This document shows positions 34,420-41,549 of a DNA stretch of 64,000 nt, piece after piece. The notes beneath the pieces are model-generated. The model did not search any database, was not told the origin of the DNA, and saw only the letters and a list, made by a program, of their open reading frames with translations. Source of the stretch: UBA2658 sp964485265 (GTDB lineage: Bacteria > Bacillota > Clostridia > Oscillospirales > Oscillospiraceae); assembly GCA_964485265.1 (NCBI GenBank), contig CAZAIU010000005.1, forward strand, positions 24,575 to 88,574. The letters are read 5' to 3'. The translations under genes were made by a program, and so were the position numbers. Each line of letters opens with the position of its first letter. Positions within the stretch are counted from its first letter, which is position 1.

Positions 34420-34662
34420 TTATTTTATTTCTTGATCCAAATCATCAAACTCTGAAGAACAAAAAAACTCGCACAGAGTTATTTCAAAGCCATCACATAG
34501 TTTTTTTATCGTAATAATTCCCGGGTTTTGACTTTCGCCGTTTAATATGCTTTTTACAGTGCCTTGGGGTATTGCCGCAAGATTGCTGATGGCGTTAGGC
34601 GTTATTCCCCTTTCCCTGCACAATTGTCGTATACGTTTGACAACTGCCTCATGAGTGGTCAT
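34420..34662 (-). CDS. XRE-family helix-turn-helix regulator
   Basis: An 80-residue protein from ATG 34662 (AGGAGG 9 bases upstream). It is essentially one XRE HTH: 'VVKRIRQLCRERGITPNAISNLAAIPQGTVKSILNGESQNPGIITIKKLCDGFEITLCEFF', with an acidic tail. It lies upstream of the kinase gene on the same strand (about 90 bases) and divergent from the ComFB-like gene; the shared region holds Spo0A-like boxes. It is probably a repressor of a neighbouring promoter. Confidence 0.85.
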   Translation of the reverse strand: MTTHEAVVKRIRQLCRERGITPNAISNLAAIPQGTVKSILNGESQNPGIITIKKLCDGFEITLCEFFCSSEFDDLDQEIK

Positions 34663-34743
34663 CTCTATAAACCTCCTGTGCAAACTGTCACGCTGATAAA
34701 ATATGGTATAGTGGGATTATAGGTTAGTGAGTAGTCACTAGTA

Positions 34744-34802
34744 TGTCGAAATTTGTCGAAAGAATTAAATTTTGTCATTATTCGACCTTTTAAGCATAAA
34801 TA
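34744..34802 (+). promoter_or_regulatory. Tandem Spo0A-box-like sites and probable promoter of the ComFB-like gene
   Basis: TGTCGAAA (34744-34751) and TTTGTCGAAA (34752-34761) place two TGTCGAA cores exactly 10 bases apart. TTCGACC (34781-34787) is a reversed near-match. TTGTCA (34772-34777) with a -10 in CATAAATA (34795-34802) would be the promoter, putting the boxes just upstream of -35, an activation geometry. The match to the 0A consensus is established knowledge; function is inferred. Confidence 0.5.
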
Positions 34803-34922
34803 ATCACCCAAGGCAAACGCCTTAGGTGAAAAGGTGATATTGTTTTGCAAACAGTGTTTGAATTAAAGCAAAGCATGGAGTATAATATTCATTATAATGC
34901 TGATTTAACAGGAGAATTACAT

Positions 34923-35195
34923 ATGGACAGTAATAAGCTTTATTACAACATTATGGAAGAGATAGTTGAAATGGAATATGCCCGAAATAAGTCGGAGCTT
35001 GACTGCTGTGAATGCAATCGCTGCAAGAACGATATCATAGCATACACCCTAAGCAATATTTCTCCTAAATATGTTGTGTCCCATGAGGGAGAGCTGTATT
35101 CAAAAATATCCGCAATACACACTCAGGTGCAAACAGACATAACAAGACTGCTTATACAAGCGGCACGCATTGTCAAGGAAAATCCTAGGCATTGA
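34923..35195 (+). CDS. ComFB-like (late competence development) protein
   Basis: From ATG 34923 (GGAG 8 bases upstream) the product has 90 residues. An alternative TTG at 34845 behind AAGGTGAT would add 26 residues. The family pattern is clear: 'YNIMEEIVEMEYARNKSELDCCECNRCKNDIIAYTLSNISPKYVVS', with a CCECNRC metal-binding-like cluster and 'DI-AY-LN-PP-YV'-type end. ComFB is encoded in competence operons of Bacillus, and related proteins occur near c-di-GMP or motility genes. Here it stands alone. A hairpin (34805-34828) lies in its leader. Confidence 0.75.
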   Translation: MDSNKLYYNIMEEIVEMEYARNKSELDCCECNRCKNDIIAYTLSNISPKYVVSHEGELYSKISAIHTQVQTDITRLLIQAARIVKENPRH

Positions 35196-35217
35196 CCGAT
35201 AAATTTTAAAATAACAG

Positions 35218-35256
35218 GGCTGCCGCGAGAAATAATTCCCCGGCAGCCTATTTGTT
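35218..35256. terminator. Terminator between convergent ComFB-like and DUF2804 genes
   Basis: GGCTGCCG (35218-35225) pairs with CGGCAGCC (35241-35248), then TATTTGTTTT. Confidence 0.65.
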
Positions 35257-36288
35257 TTACCACTTGTTATATACCTTTTCCGCAAAACCGGTGAGGTCTT
35301 TAATGCTCAAGGCGGTTCCGTCATCTAATACTGCCTGTCCGCTGAATTTCCCGAAGACCTGATGCTGGTCGCTGCAAATCAGAAGGACATCGGTTTTGGA
35401 GGCTCTGTCAAGGGTAGGGACAAAATCCATGTTAAACCTACCGTCGTCAGAGACAATTTTCCACGGGGACATATAATCATCCTTGCCGTTTTGCTGAGGG
35501 ATTCCAAAGGTGAGGCGTCCCAGCTTGTGAGCAATTCCTCTGTAGAACAGCATGTTCTCGCTTGCTGCCGTTGTGTTTCCAAAGCCATATCCGATGTTGA
35601 AGCCGAATATCTCTCCGTTAACAGTTCCCTGTGCTGCACCCCAGTACCATGTGTTCTTATATGTCCAAACACCTCTGCCCCAATCCAAAAGTCCAAAGCT
35701 GTTGTCAGGGGAGAATATATATTCTTTGCCGTCAAAGCTCATTTTTCCTTCGGCGCTCATGCCAATTATTTTTTGATTATAATAAAACGCTTTTTCATCT
35801 TCTGAAAAGGGTGTTGCTATTACCATTGAATCCTGAGGCTCAGCTGATAGGATTATTTCTGCGTCAAAGGCCTTTTTGTCCTTAAAGTTTTCCATGTGAC
35901 AGGAAAGCTTGCGAGTGCCGTCTTTAACTTCAAAGTTAAGGCAGGTATTTTTCTTTTTACCTTGAGTTATTCCATAAGCAGAGCTGCGGGGAAGGTTCAG
36001 TTTGCCCATGGGAAAAGGAGCCATGGGACTTGTGGTTTGCTCCCACGGAACATTGAAATCCAAAAGAGTTGCGCTCAAAAGTGACATGTAGCCGTTGTCT
36101 GCAACAGTGAGGGCAACGCCAAAGTCATCATTATAAATAAGGTAATAGTCCCATTCCTTGATGCGGTGTTTTGCCGCCTTGATGTCATCACGGCTGTACT
36201 CCAGCAAAAGACTTCGTGCATAGCCCGGCTCGCGCAGTCTGCCCTGCTTGTCAAGTAAACGTCCATTTTGAGTTATTTCGTGCTGCAT
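35257..36288 (-). CDS. DUF2804 domain-containing protein
   Basis: A 343-residue protein from ATG 36288 (AAAGGAG upstream); an upstream extension to 36453 lacks a site and overlaps the promoter. The family signature is seen in 'LLDKQGRLREPGYARSLLLEYSRDDIKAAKHRIKEWDYYLIYND', 'FGLLDWGRGVWTYKNTWYWGAAQG' and the late 'QVFGKFSGQAVLDDGT'. DUF2804 proteins are predicted beta-rich and cytoplasmic, with no established function. CAATTTTACA occurs twice, 20 bases apart, upstream (36328-36337, 36348-36357), the second copy in a TTTACA-A-TGTAAA palindrome. Confidence 0.88.
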   Translation of the reverse strand: MQHEITQNGRLLDKQGRLREPGYARSLLLEYSRDDIKAAKHRIKEWDYYLIYNDDFGVALTVADNGYMSLLSATLLDFNVPWEQTTSPMAPFPMGKLNLPRSSAYGITQGKKKNTCLNFEVKDGTRKLSCHMENFKDKKAFDAEIILSAEPQDSMVIATPFSEDEKAFYYNQKIIGMSAEGKMSFDGKEYIFSPDNSFGLLDWGRGVWTYKNTWYWGAAQGTVNGEIFGFNIGYGFGNTTAASENMLFYRGIAHKLGRLTFGIPQQNGKDDYMSPWKIVSDDGRFNMDFVPTLDRASKTDVLLICSDQHQVFGKFSGQAVLDDGTALSIKDLTGFAEKVYNKW

Positions 36289-36397
36289 TGCAAATACTCC
36301 TTTTAATTCGGTCTTATATGCGTAAAGCAATTTTACACCGGGAAAGACAATTTTACAATGTAAATCGGCCTTTCTTGCCAAGCCCTTTACGCTGTGG

Positions 36398-36504
36398 TAG
36401 TATGTAGTAAGTACAAGGACTATTTTGGCGGAATAATGTCCCCAGGCAGACACTTTCCCGATTTGATGGTATATACCACAGCAGTGCTATGCGTCTGTGG
36501 TAGA
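36398..36504 (+). promoter_or_regulatory. Two extended -10 promoters upstream of the ABC-F gene
   Basis: TGTGGTAGTAT (36393-36403, with TTGCCA 17 bases upstream) and TGTGGTAGAAT (36494-36504) are near-identical TGn-extended -10 elements. Between them lies a perfect TGGTATATACCA palindrome (36467-36478), a possible operator. Confidence 0.45.
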
Positions 36505-36556
36505 ATACATTTTAATGTTAAGAAATGCAGAAAAACCTGCTTTACAGGAGAAAACT

Positions 36557-38353
36557 ATGCTTTTAAGCGCTGAAAATATATCAAAAAACTATGGAATGAA
36601 GCAGCTTCTTTCAGACTGCTCCTTATATTTAGATGAGGGCAACAAGCTTGGCATCATTGGCTTGAACGGCACGGGAAAGTCTACCCTGCTTCGCATTCTG
36701 GCGGAAAAGGAAGCTCCAGACGAGGGAAGAGTTACACGCTTCCCGAATGTGCAGATTTCTTATCTTGCACAGAATCCGCCCATGTCGGATGAGCTGACGG
36801 TTTTGGAGCAGGTGTTTGAAAGCTTCCCCCAAGAGTATAGAAATCTAAATGAATATGAGGCACGAACAATTCTTACAAAGCTTGGAATAACGGAATTTGA
36901 CCGCAAAATAAAAACCTTTTCCGGAGGTCAGAAAAAACGTGTTGCGTTGGCAGCGGCACTTATCTGTCCCGCAGATGTGCTGATTTTGGACGAGCCTACA
37001 AACCACCTTGACAGTGAGATGGTGGCTTGGCTTGAGCAGCGGCTTGTCAGCTTTTCAGGCGCAATAATTATGGTTACCCACGACAGGTATTTCCTTGAGC
37101 GTGTTGCAAACAGAATTGTTGAGTTGTCCCGTGCAAAGCTGTATTTTTACGATGCAAACTACTCCAAATACCTTGAGGAAAAGCTTCTGCGTGAGGAGAT
37201 TGCACAGTCCACCGAACGCAAACGCCAAAGTACCCTCAGGCGGGAGTATCAGTGGATATCACGGGGCTGCCGTGCAAGAAGCACCAAAAGCACAGAACGA
37301 ATTGCACGATTTGAGGCACTTAAGGCTCAGGAGACTCCAGAAGAGGATGCAACTGTGTCTGTTGCTGCCGGAGCCTCACGTATGGGCAAAAAGGTCATAT
37401 CCTTAGAGGGAGTATCGAAGTCATTTGACGGCAGAGCGGTTTTGGCGCCGTTTTCGTATAATCTGCTGCGGGACGACAGAATAGGCATTGTGGGCAGAAA
37501 CGGCGCGGGAAAATCCACTCTTCTGAATTTGATATGCGGCGCATTTGCACCGGATACCGGAAAGGTGGAGATTGGGTCAACAATTAAAATTGGTTATTTC
37601 TCACAGGAGTGCCGCGAGCTGGATGAAAACGCACGGGTAATTGATTTTATAACTGACATAGCAAGTGAGCTTGAAACAAGCGAGGGCAGACTCTCCGCTT
37701 CAAAAATGCTTGAGCGCTTTTTGTTCTCCGGTGATATGCAGTATGCTCAGATTGGCAGGCTGTCCGGCGGCGAAAAACGCAGGCTAAATCTTCTTGCCAT
37801 ACTCATGTCAGCGCCCAACGTTCTGCTTTTAGACGAGCCGACAAACGACCTTGACATTCAGACCCTTTCCATTTTAGAGGACTACCTTGAGGATTTTCCC
37901 GGTGCGGTTATAGCCGTTTCCCACGACAGATATTTTCTCGACAGAGTAGCCCGCAGCATTTTTGAAGTAGGACAAAACGGTGAAATTAGCCGATATAACG
38001 GCGGCTATTCTGATTATCTTGAAGCCCGCATGGAAGATGAGATAATCACAAAGGAGGAAAAGTGCCAAGCAAAGCAGACTCAGAGAGTGCGTACTGCGGA
38101 CAAGCTTAAATTTTCCTTTAAAGAACAGCGGGAATTTGAGACAATAGATGAGGATATTGCGGAGCTTGAGAACAAAATTGCGGAAATAACTGTTCTTGAA
38201 CAGCAGTTTGCCAGTGAGTATGTGCGCTTGCAGGAGCTTATGGAGCAGCGGCAGACACTTGAAGGACTGCTTGAGGAAAAAACCGACAGATGGGTTTATC
38301 TTAATGAGCTTGCAGAAAAAATAGAAGCACAAAAGAACGAGGATAAACAATAA
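36557..38353 (+). CDS. ABC-F family ATPase
   Basis: From ATG 36557 (CAGGAG upstream) the product has 598 residues. It has two soluble ABC domains and no membrane part: Walker A GLNGTGKST and GRNGAGKST, signatures FSGGQKKRVALA and LSGGEKRRLNLL, Walker B 'LILDEPTNHLD' and 'LLLDEPTNDLD', and the ABC-F interdomain linker with 'LRREYQWISRGCRARSTKS'. A C-terminal coiled coil (about 520-598) resembles Uup. ABC-F proteins act in the ribosomal E site as translation factors or antibiotic-resistance proteins. The Uup-like tail suggests the housekeeping type. No upstream peptide or attenuator of the resistance type is visible. Confidence 0.92.
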   Translation: MLLSAENISKNYGMKQLLSDCSLYLDEGNKLGIIGLNGTGKSTLLRILAEKEAPDEGRVTRFPNVQISYLAQNPPMSDELTVLEQVFESFPQEYRNLNEYEARTILTKLGITEFDRKIKTFSGGQKKRVALAAALICPADVLILDEPTNHLDSEMVAWLEQRLVSFSGAIIMVTHDRYFLERVANRIVELSRAKLYFYDANYSKYLEEKLLREEIAQSTERKRQSTLRREYQWISRGCRARSTKSTERIARFEALKAQETPEEDATVSVAAGASRMGKKVISLEGVSKSFDGRAVLAPFSYNLLRDDRIGIVGRNGAGKSTLLNLICGAFAPDTGKVEIGSTIKIGYFSQECRELDENARVIDFITDIASELETSEGRLSASKMLERFLFSGDMQYAQIGRLSGGEKRRLNLLAILMSAPNVLLLDEPTNDLDIQTLSILEDYLEDFPGAVIAVSHDRYFLDRVARSIFEVGQNGEISRYNGGYSDYLEARMEDEIITKEEKCQAKQTQRVRTADKLKFSFKEQREFETIDEDIAELENKIAEITVLEQQFASEYVRLQELMEQRQTLEGLLEEKTDRWVYLNELAEKIEAQKNEDKQ

Positions 38354-38402
38354 TATTTATGGCACTGAATGAATAAACAAAAAACGATTTAAATAATTTT
38401 AA

Positions 38403-38431
38403 TTGACAAAATTACAAAAGCGTTATATTAT
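38403..38431 (+). promoter_or_regulatory. Promoter of the structured leader and secreted protein gene
   Basis: A perfect TTGACA (38403-38408), a 17-base spacer and TATTAT (38426-38431). Transcription would begin near 38438, about 200 bases before the start codon. Confidence 0.7.
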
Positions 38432-38437
38432 CTGGAA

Positions 38438-38639
38438 TAAGCATAGAAAAGAATGGTAAATATTCTGTGCTCAACTCGCAAAAGCCGTGGGTCGTAGCCG
38501 GCATTTTGCACGTAAACACAAAGAAGGTTGATTTCCATGGATAATTTGGCGCAATAATCATTTGCGGTCTGGAAATGGCACGAAAAACAACTATTGATAC
38601 TGCAATGTAACAAAAAATGAAAACGGAGGCTTATTTATT
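38438..38639 (+). ncRNA. Long structured 5' leader, possible riboswitch (class unassigned)
   Basis: The leader folds locally: GAAUG-GUAA-(A)UAUUC hairpin (a GNRA-type loop); GTGC...GCAC (about 38467-38510) enclosing GCAAAA-GCCG paired with CGGC-A-TTTTGC; and ATTTCC/GGAAAT enclosing a further hairpin. The stretch GCAAAAGCCGTGGGTC partly resembles the c-di-GMP-I (GEMM) core GCAAAGCCNNGGGTC, but the upstream half of that motif is not found, so I do not assign a class. Confidence 0.4.
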
Positions 38640-39041
38640 ATGAAAAAAAGACTTTTCTCAATGATGTTGGCAGTGCTTATGATGGCACTTATGTGCGTTC
38701 CGGCAATGGCTGCTAATGATATTCAGGCGGACGTCAGCGTTATTGGAGAGAATGTATATCTTGTAAATGTAAGCAGTAATTTAAGCAAAGCCGACTCTAG
38801 GGCCTTAGTTTCTGCTGTCGCTGCCTCGCTTTCCGGTTTGAAGGAAAACAATGCGACTGCTGGAGCAGTGACACGGGCTGAGTGCCAGCACAAGTTTCAG
38901 ACTGTGGGGACGCCTTTGGTACTTCACATAAATTACCCCGGGCAAAGATGCGAAGTTTGGGAGCTTCGCACCTTCAGATGCCAATATTGCGGCATGGAAA
39001 CGCAAAGAGAAATGTTTTTATACAGCCACGACTGTCATTAA
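38640..39041 (+). CDS. Small secreted Cys/His protein
   Basis: The 133-residue precursor has a clear signal peptide 'MKKRLFSMMLAVLMMALMCVPAMAA' with cleavage expected after Ala-Met-Ala (residue 24). The mature protein is about 109 residues. Its C-terminal half has C-x-H ('ECQHKF'), a lone Cys, 'CQYCGM' and the ending 'SHDCH', which could bind a metal outside the cell like a zinc ribbon. I do not know the family. ACGGAGG precedes the ATG. Its long structured leader suggests riboswitch-type control. Confidence 0.72.
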   Translation: MKKRLFSMMLAVLMMALMCVPAMAANDIQADVSVIGENVYLVNVSSNLSKADSRALVSAVAASLSGLKENNATAGAVTRAECQHKFQTVGTPLVLHINYPGQRCEVWELRTFRCQYCGMETQREMFLYSHDCH

Positions 39042-39106
39042 CTGGCACCGGTGTGTTTTAAAAGGCTGGCATAAAATTGAAGAATAAAACGAAGAAAAAT
39101 TAGTAG

Positions 39107-39143
39107 CGGGTCACTGTCTTAATGCAGACGGTGACCCGATTTT
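39107..39143. terminator. Bidirectional terminator
   Basis: CGGGTCAC-TGTC pairs with GAC-GGTGACCCG (39107-39137) followed by ATTTTT. It separates the convergent secreted-protein and GntR genes and abuts the latter's stop codon. Confidence 0.75.
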
Positions 39144-39817
39144 TATACGTTGGAAAGAATAAGCTCCTCCATTATTTGTTTTGCTTCAAGGCTGTTTTTT
39201 GCTGCAATCGCGTCAGTCAGACGGCGCATTTGAGGAGCAAAAACGTTTGGCTCGCTGTTTTTTATGGACATATATGTGAGAGTTTTTGTGATGTTCTCAA
39301 ACGCCTTGAATAAAAGGGGATAGATACTGTTGCCCGTTGAAGCGAAAATCTCCCTGTGAAAACTTATGGCAAGCTCCAGCGTTTCCCCTATGGAATATGC
39401 GTTTTCAATGCGGTCGCATATCCCGTACAGCGCCGAAAGGTTTTCGCTGCTTCGATTTTCGGCGGCAAGACCGGCGCCGGCACTTTCATTTATAATTCGA
39501 AACTCAATAAAAGATTTTTGCGTTACTGCGTCAACTGTTCCGCCGTTGAAGCTGATTATCTCAATGAGAGTTTCAATGTTGCCGTCCCTAAGGTAATCCG
39601 CAACATAAGCTCCGTGACGTGGAACAACCCGAATGAAGCCCTTTTGCCTCAACTGAGCCATTCCGCTGTTTATAACGGTTTTACTCAATGCAAATTCCTG
39701 AGCAAGCTCGCGCTCTGTTTTTATTTTTTCACCTGTTTTCATTTCACCAGAAATAATTCTTTGTTCAATTATCTCTACAAAATGATTTTTTCCCGTAATT
39801 TTTTCTTCTTCTGCCAA
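39143..39817 (-). CDS. FadR-type (FCD) GntR family transcriptional regulator
   Basis: The 224-residue protein starts at TTG 39817 behind GGAGG (8-base spacing). The N-terminal winged helix-turn-helix of the GntR family ('KIKTERELAQEFALSKTVINSGMAQLRQKGFIRVVPRHGAYV') is followed by a helical FCD ligand domain ('FIEFRIINESAGAGLAAENRS', 'LELAISFHREIFASTGN'). FCD regulators bind organic acids or acyl-CoA, often with a metal. A FadR-class palindrome at 39946-39958 lies between this gene and the divergent redox operon, so control of that operon and itself is likely. Confidence 0.88.
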   Translation of the reverse strand: MAEEEKITGKNHFVEIIEQRIISGEMKTGEKIKTERELAQEFALSKTVINSGMAQLRQKGFIRVVPRHGAYVADYLRDGNIETLIEIISFNGGTVDAVTQKSFIEFRIINESAGAGLAAENRSSENLSALYGICDRIENAYSIGETLELAISFHREIFASTGNSIYPLLFKAFENITKTLTYMSIKNSEPNVFAPQMRRLTDAIAAKNSLEAKQIMEELILSNV

Positions 39818-39904
39818 TGTTATTGCCTCCGTTGATACAAGCTGCGAAAGATGTCAGTGTAATATGCACGATGAGAATGAAAAAATTTATGCATTTTTCG
39901 GTGC

Positions 39905-39933
39905 TTGTCTTTTTTGTAACAATATAGTATTAT
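39905..39933 (+). promoter_or_regulatory. Probable promoter of the redox operon
   Basis: TTGTCT (39905-39910), a 17-base spacer and TATTAT (39928-39933), some 80 bases before the first start codon. Confidence 0.45.
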
Positions 39934-39945
39934 TATATCACAATG

Positions 39946-39958
39946 GTGGTCTGACCAC
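39946..39958. promoter_or_regulatory. GntR/FadR-class operator
   Basis: GTGGTCTGACCAC is a perfect 6-1-6 palindrome containing TGGTCTGACCA, the TGGTnnnACCA core bound by FadR-subfamily regulators. It lies just downstream of the operon's -10, where a bound repressor would block transcription. Confidence 0.7.
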
Positions 39959-40015
39959 AAGAGGGATTATAACACACATTTGGGGTACGCGGTCAAAAAA
40001 ATAAAGGAGAGCAGC

Positions 40016-41545
40016 ATGGAGAAGTATGATGTAATTGTTATTGGTGCGGGAAACGGAGGACTTGCCGCCGCCGCTACCTTATGCGAGAAGGGCAAGAGGG
40101 TTGCTTTGTTTGAAAAGCACAACATCCCCGGCGGCTGTGGAACCAGCTTTCGCCGTGGCAGATTTGAGTTTGAGGTTGCCTTGCATCAGCTAAGCCAAAT
40201 GGGAACGCAGGCAAAGCCCGGACCCTTGCGGGAACAGTTTAAGCGCTACGGCATAGAAGACCAAATAAATTGGATTGAAATTAAAGACCTTTTCAGAGTG
40301 AACTATCCCGATAGAACGGGCATTACGCTGCCGGCGGACCGCAAGCGCGCCGAGGAGCATCTGTGCTCACTGTTTCCAAAGGAAAAGGAGAACATTCTCC
40401 GCTACTTTGAGACAGTGTATAAATTCTCCGAAGAGTCAACAGCATTTGCTGAGAAGTCTGCCCAGAGCGAGGGTGAGCCGGGAGCGCTGAAAAAGATGAT
40501 AATGAAGATTGGCTTCCCGAAGCTATATCCCACCTTGGCAGAATACGCTCTAAAAAGCACGCAGGAGGTTTTGGATGAGTTTTTCACAGAGCCAAAGCTT
40601 CAGCTGCTTTTGAGTGCCTATTGGTGCTTTATGGGTATGCCGCCGGCACGCTTCCCGTGGTCAATACTTGCAAAGTGCACATCGATATACATGGACGACA
40701 AGCCGTTTTATCTTGAGGGCACCTCAATGATGATGAACCAGGCAATAACCGAGGCTGTTCGCAAAATGGGCGGTACGGTGTTTTTCAACAGAGGTATTGA
40801 GAAAATTATTGTTGAGGGCGGCAAGGCTGTCGGCGTAAAAGACGAGCTTGGAAACGAATACAGGTCAAAGAAAATAATTTCCAACATTTCGCCTCTCAAC
40901 ACCTACGGAGCGCTGCTAGATAAAGACGAAGTGCCGAATGAGGCAAGAGAATATCTCAAGCCATATACAGTTGGAATTTCAGCACTCACCTGCTTTATAG
41001 GACTTGATTGCACGCCAGAGGAAATTGGATTTACCACTTCGTTTACATTAAACTATGACAGCTTTGACGCTAACGCCGACTTCAAGGGAGCTTACGAGCT
41101 TCTACCCGACCATGACCCCATGATAGCCACCTGCTACACCGTTGATGACCCATCGGTTTCACCGAAGGGCACAAGCGTTATCACAGCCGGAACGCTGAAA
41201 TACAGCGAGGAGTGGGAAAAGCTCTCGCCTGAGCAGTATTATGAGATGAAGTACGAGGCTGGGAGAAGAATAGTAGCAAGACTTGAAAAAATGTATCCCG
41301 GCTTTACAGATCACATCGAGGAAATGGAAATTGCTACACCCCTTACACACATGAGATACCTAAACCATCCCGGCGGCGCGATTTACGGCTTTGAGCAGGA
41401 TTTGAAGTCTTCCGTTTTCTTTTTCCCACAGGAGAGCAAGCTTCCCAATCTTGAGTTTGCCAGCGGCTGGGTAAATACCTGCGGCTTTGGTCCGAATTAT
41501 CTTTTTGCAGACAAGCTTGCTGCAAAAATTGCACAGGAGGTTTGA
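40016..41545 (+). CDS. CrtI/phytoene-desaturase-like FAD oxidoreductase
   Basis: From ATG 40016 (AAAGGAGA upstream) the product has 509 residues. The N-terminal dinucleotide fold is 'DVIVIGAGNGGLAAAATLCEKGKRVALFEKHNIPGGCGTSFRRGRFEFEVALHQL', followed by 'GGKAVGVKDELGNEYRSKKIISNISPLNTYGALL' and the C-terminal FAD contact 'FASGWVNTCGFGPNYLFADKLAAKIA'. It belongs to the phytoene dehydrogenase/retinol saturase-like group, many of whose members act on isoprenoids or other C=C bonds. It is the first gene of a GntR-controlled operon with a reductase 4 bases downstream. The substrate is unknown; there are no carotenoid genes nearby. Confidence 0.82.
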   Translation: MEKYDVIVIGAGNGGLAAAATLCEKGKRVALFEKHNIPGGCGTSFRRGRFEFEVALHQLSQMGTQAKPGPLREQFKRYGIEDQINWIEIKDLFRVNYPDRTGITLPADRKRAEEHLCSLFPKEKENILRYFETVYKFSEESTAFAEKSAQSEGEPGALKKMIMKIGFPKLYPTLAEYALKSTQEVLDEFFTEPKLQLLLSAYWCFMGMPPARFPWSILAKCTSIYMDDKPFYLEGTSMMMNQAITEAVRKMGGTVFFNRGIEKIIVEGGKAVGVKDELGNEYRSKKIISNISPLNTYGALLDKDEVPNEAREYLKPYTVGISALTCFIGLDCTPEEIGFTTSFTLNYDSFDANADFKGAYELLPDHDPMIATCYTVDDPSVSPKGTSVITAGTLKYSEEWEKLSPEQYYEMKYEAGRRIVARLEKMYPGFTDHIEEMEIATPLTHMRYLNHPGGAIYGFEQDLKSSVFFFPQESKLPNLEFASGWVNTCGFGPNYLFADKLAAKIAQEV

Positions 41546-41549
41546 AAAT

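Noticed and set aside
36497..36556. Upstream extension of the ABC-F protein
   Set aside because: It would begin inside the extended -10 element; ATG 36557 has CAGGAG at proper spacing and the family N-terminus begins there.
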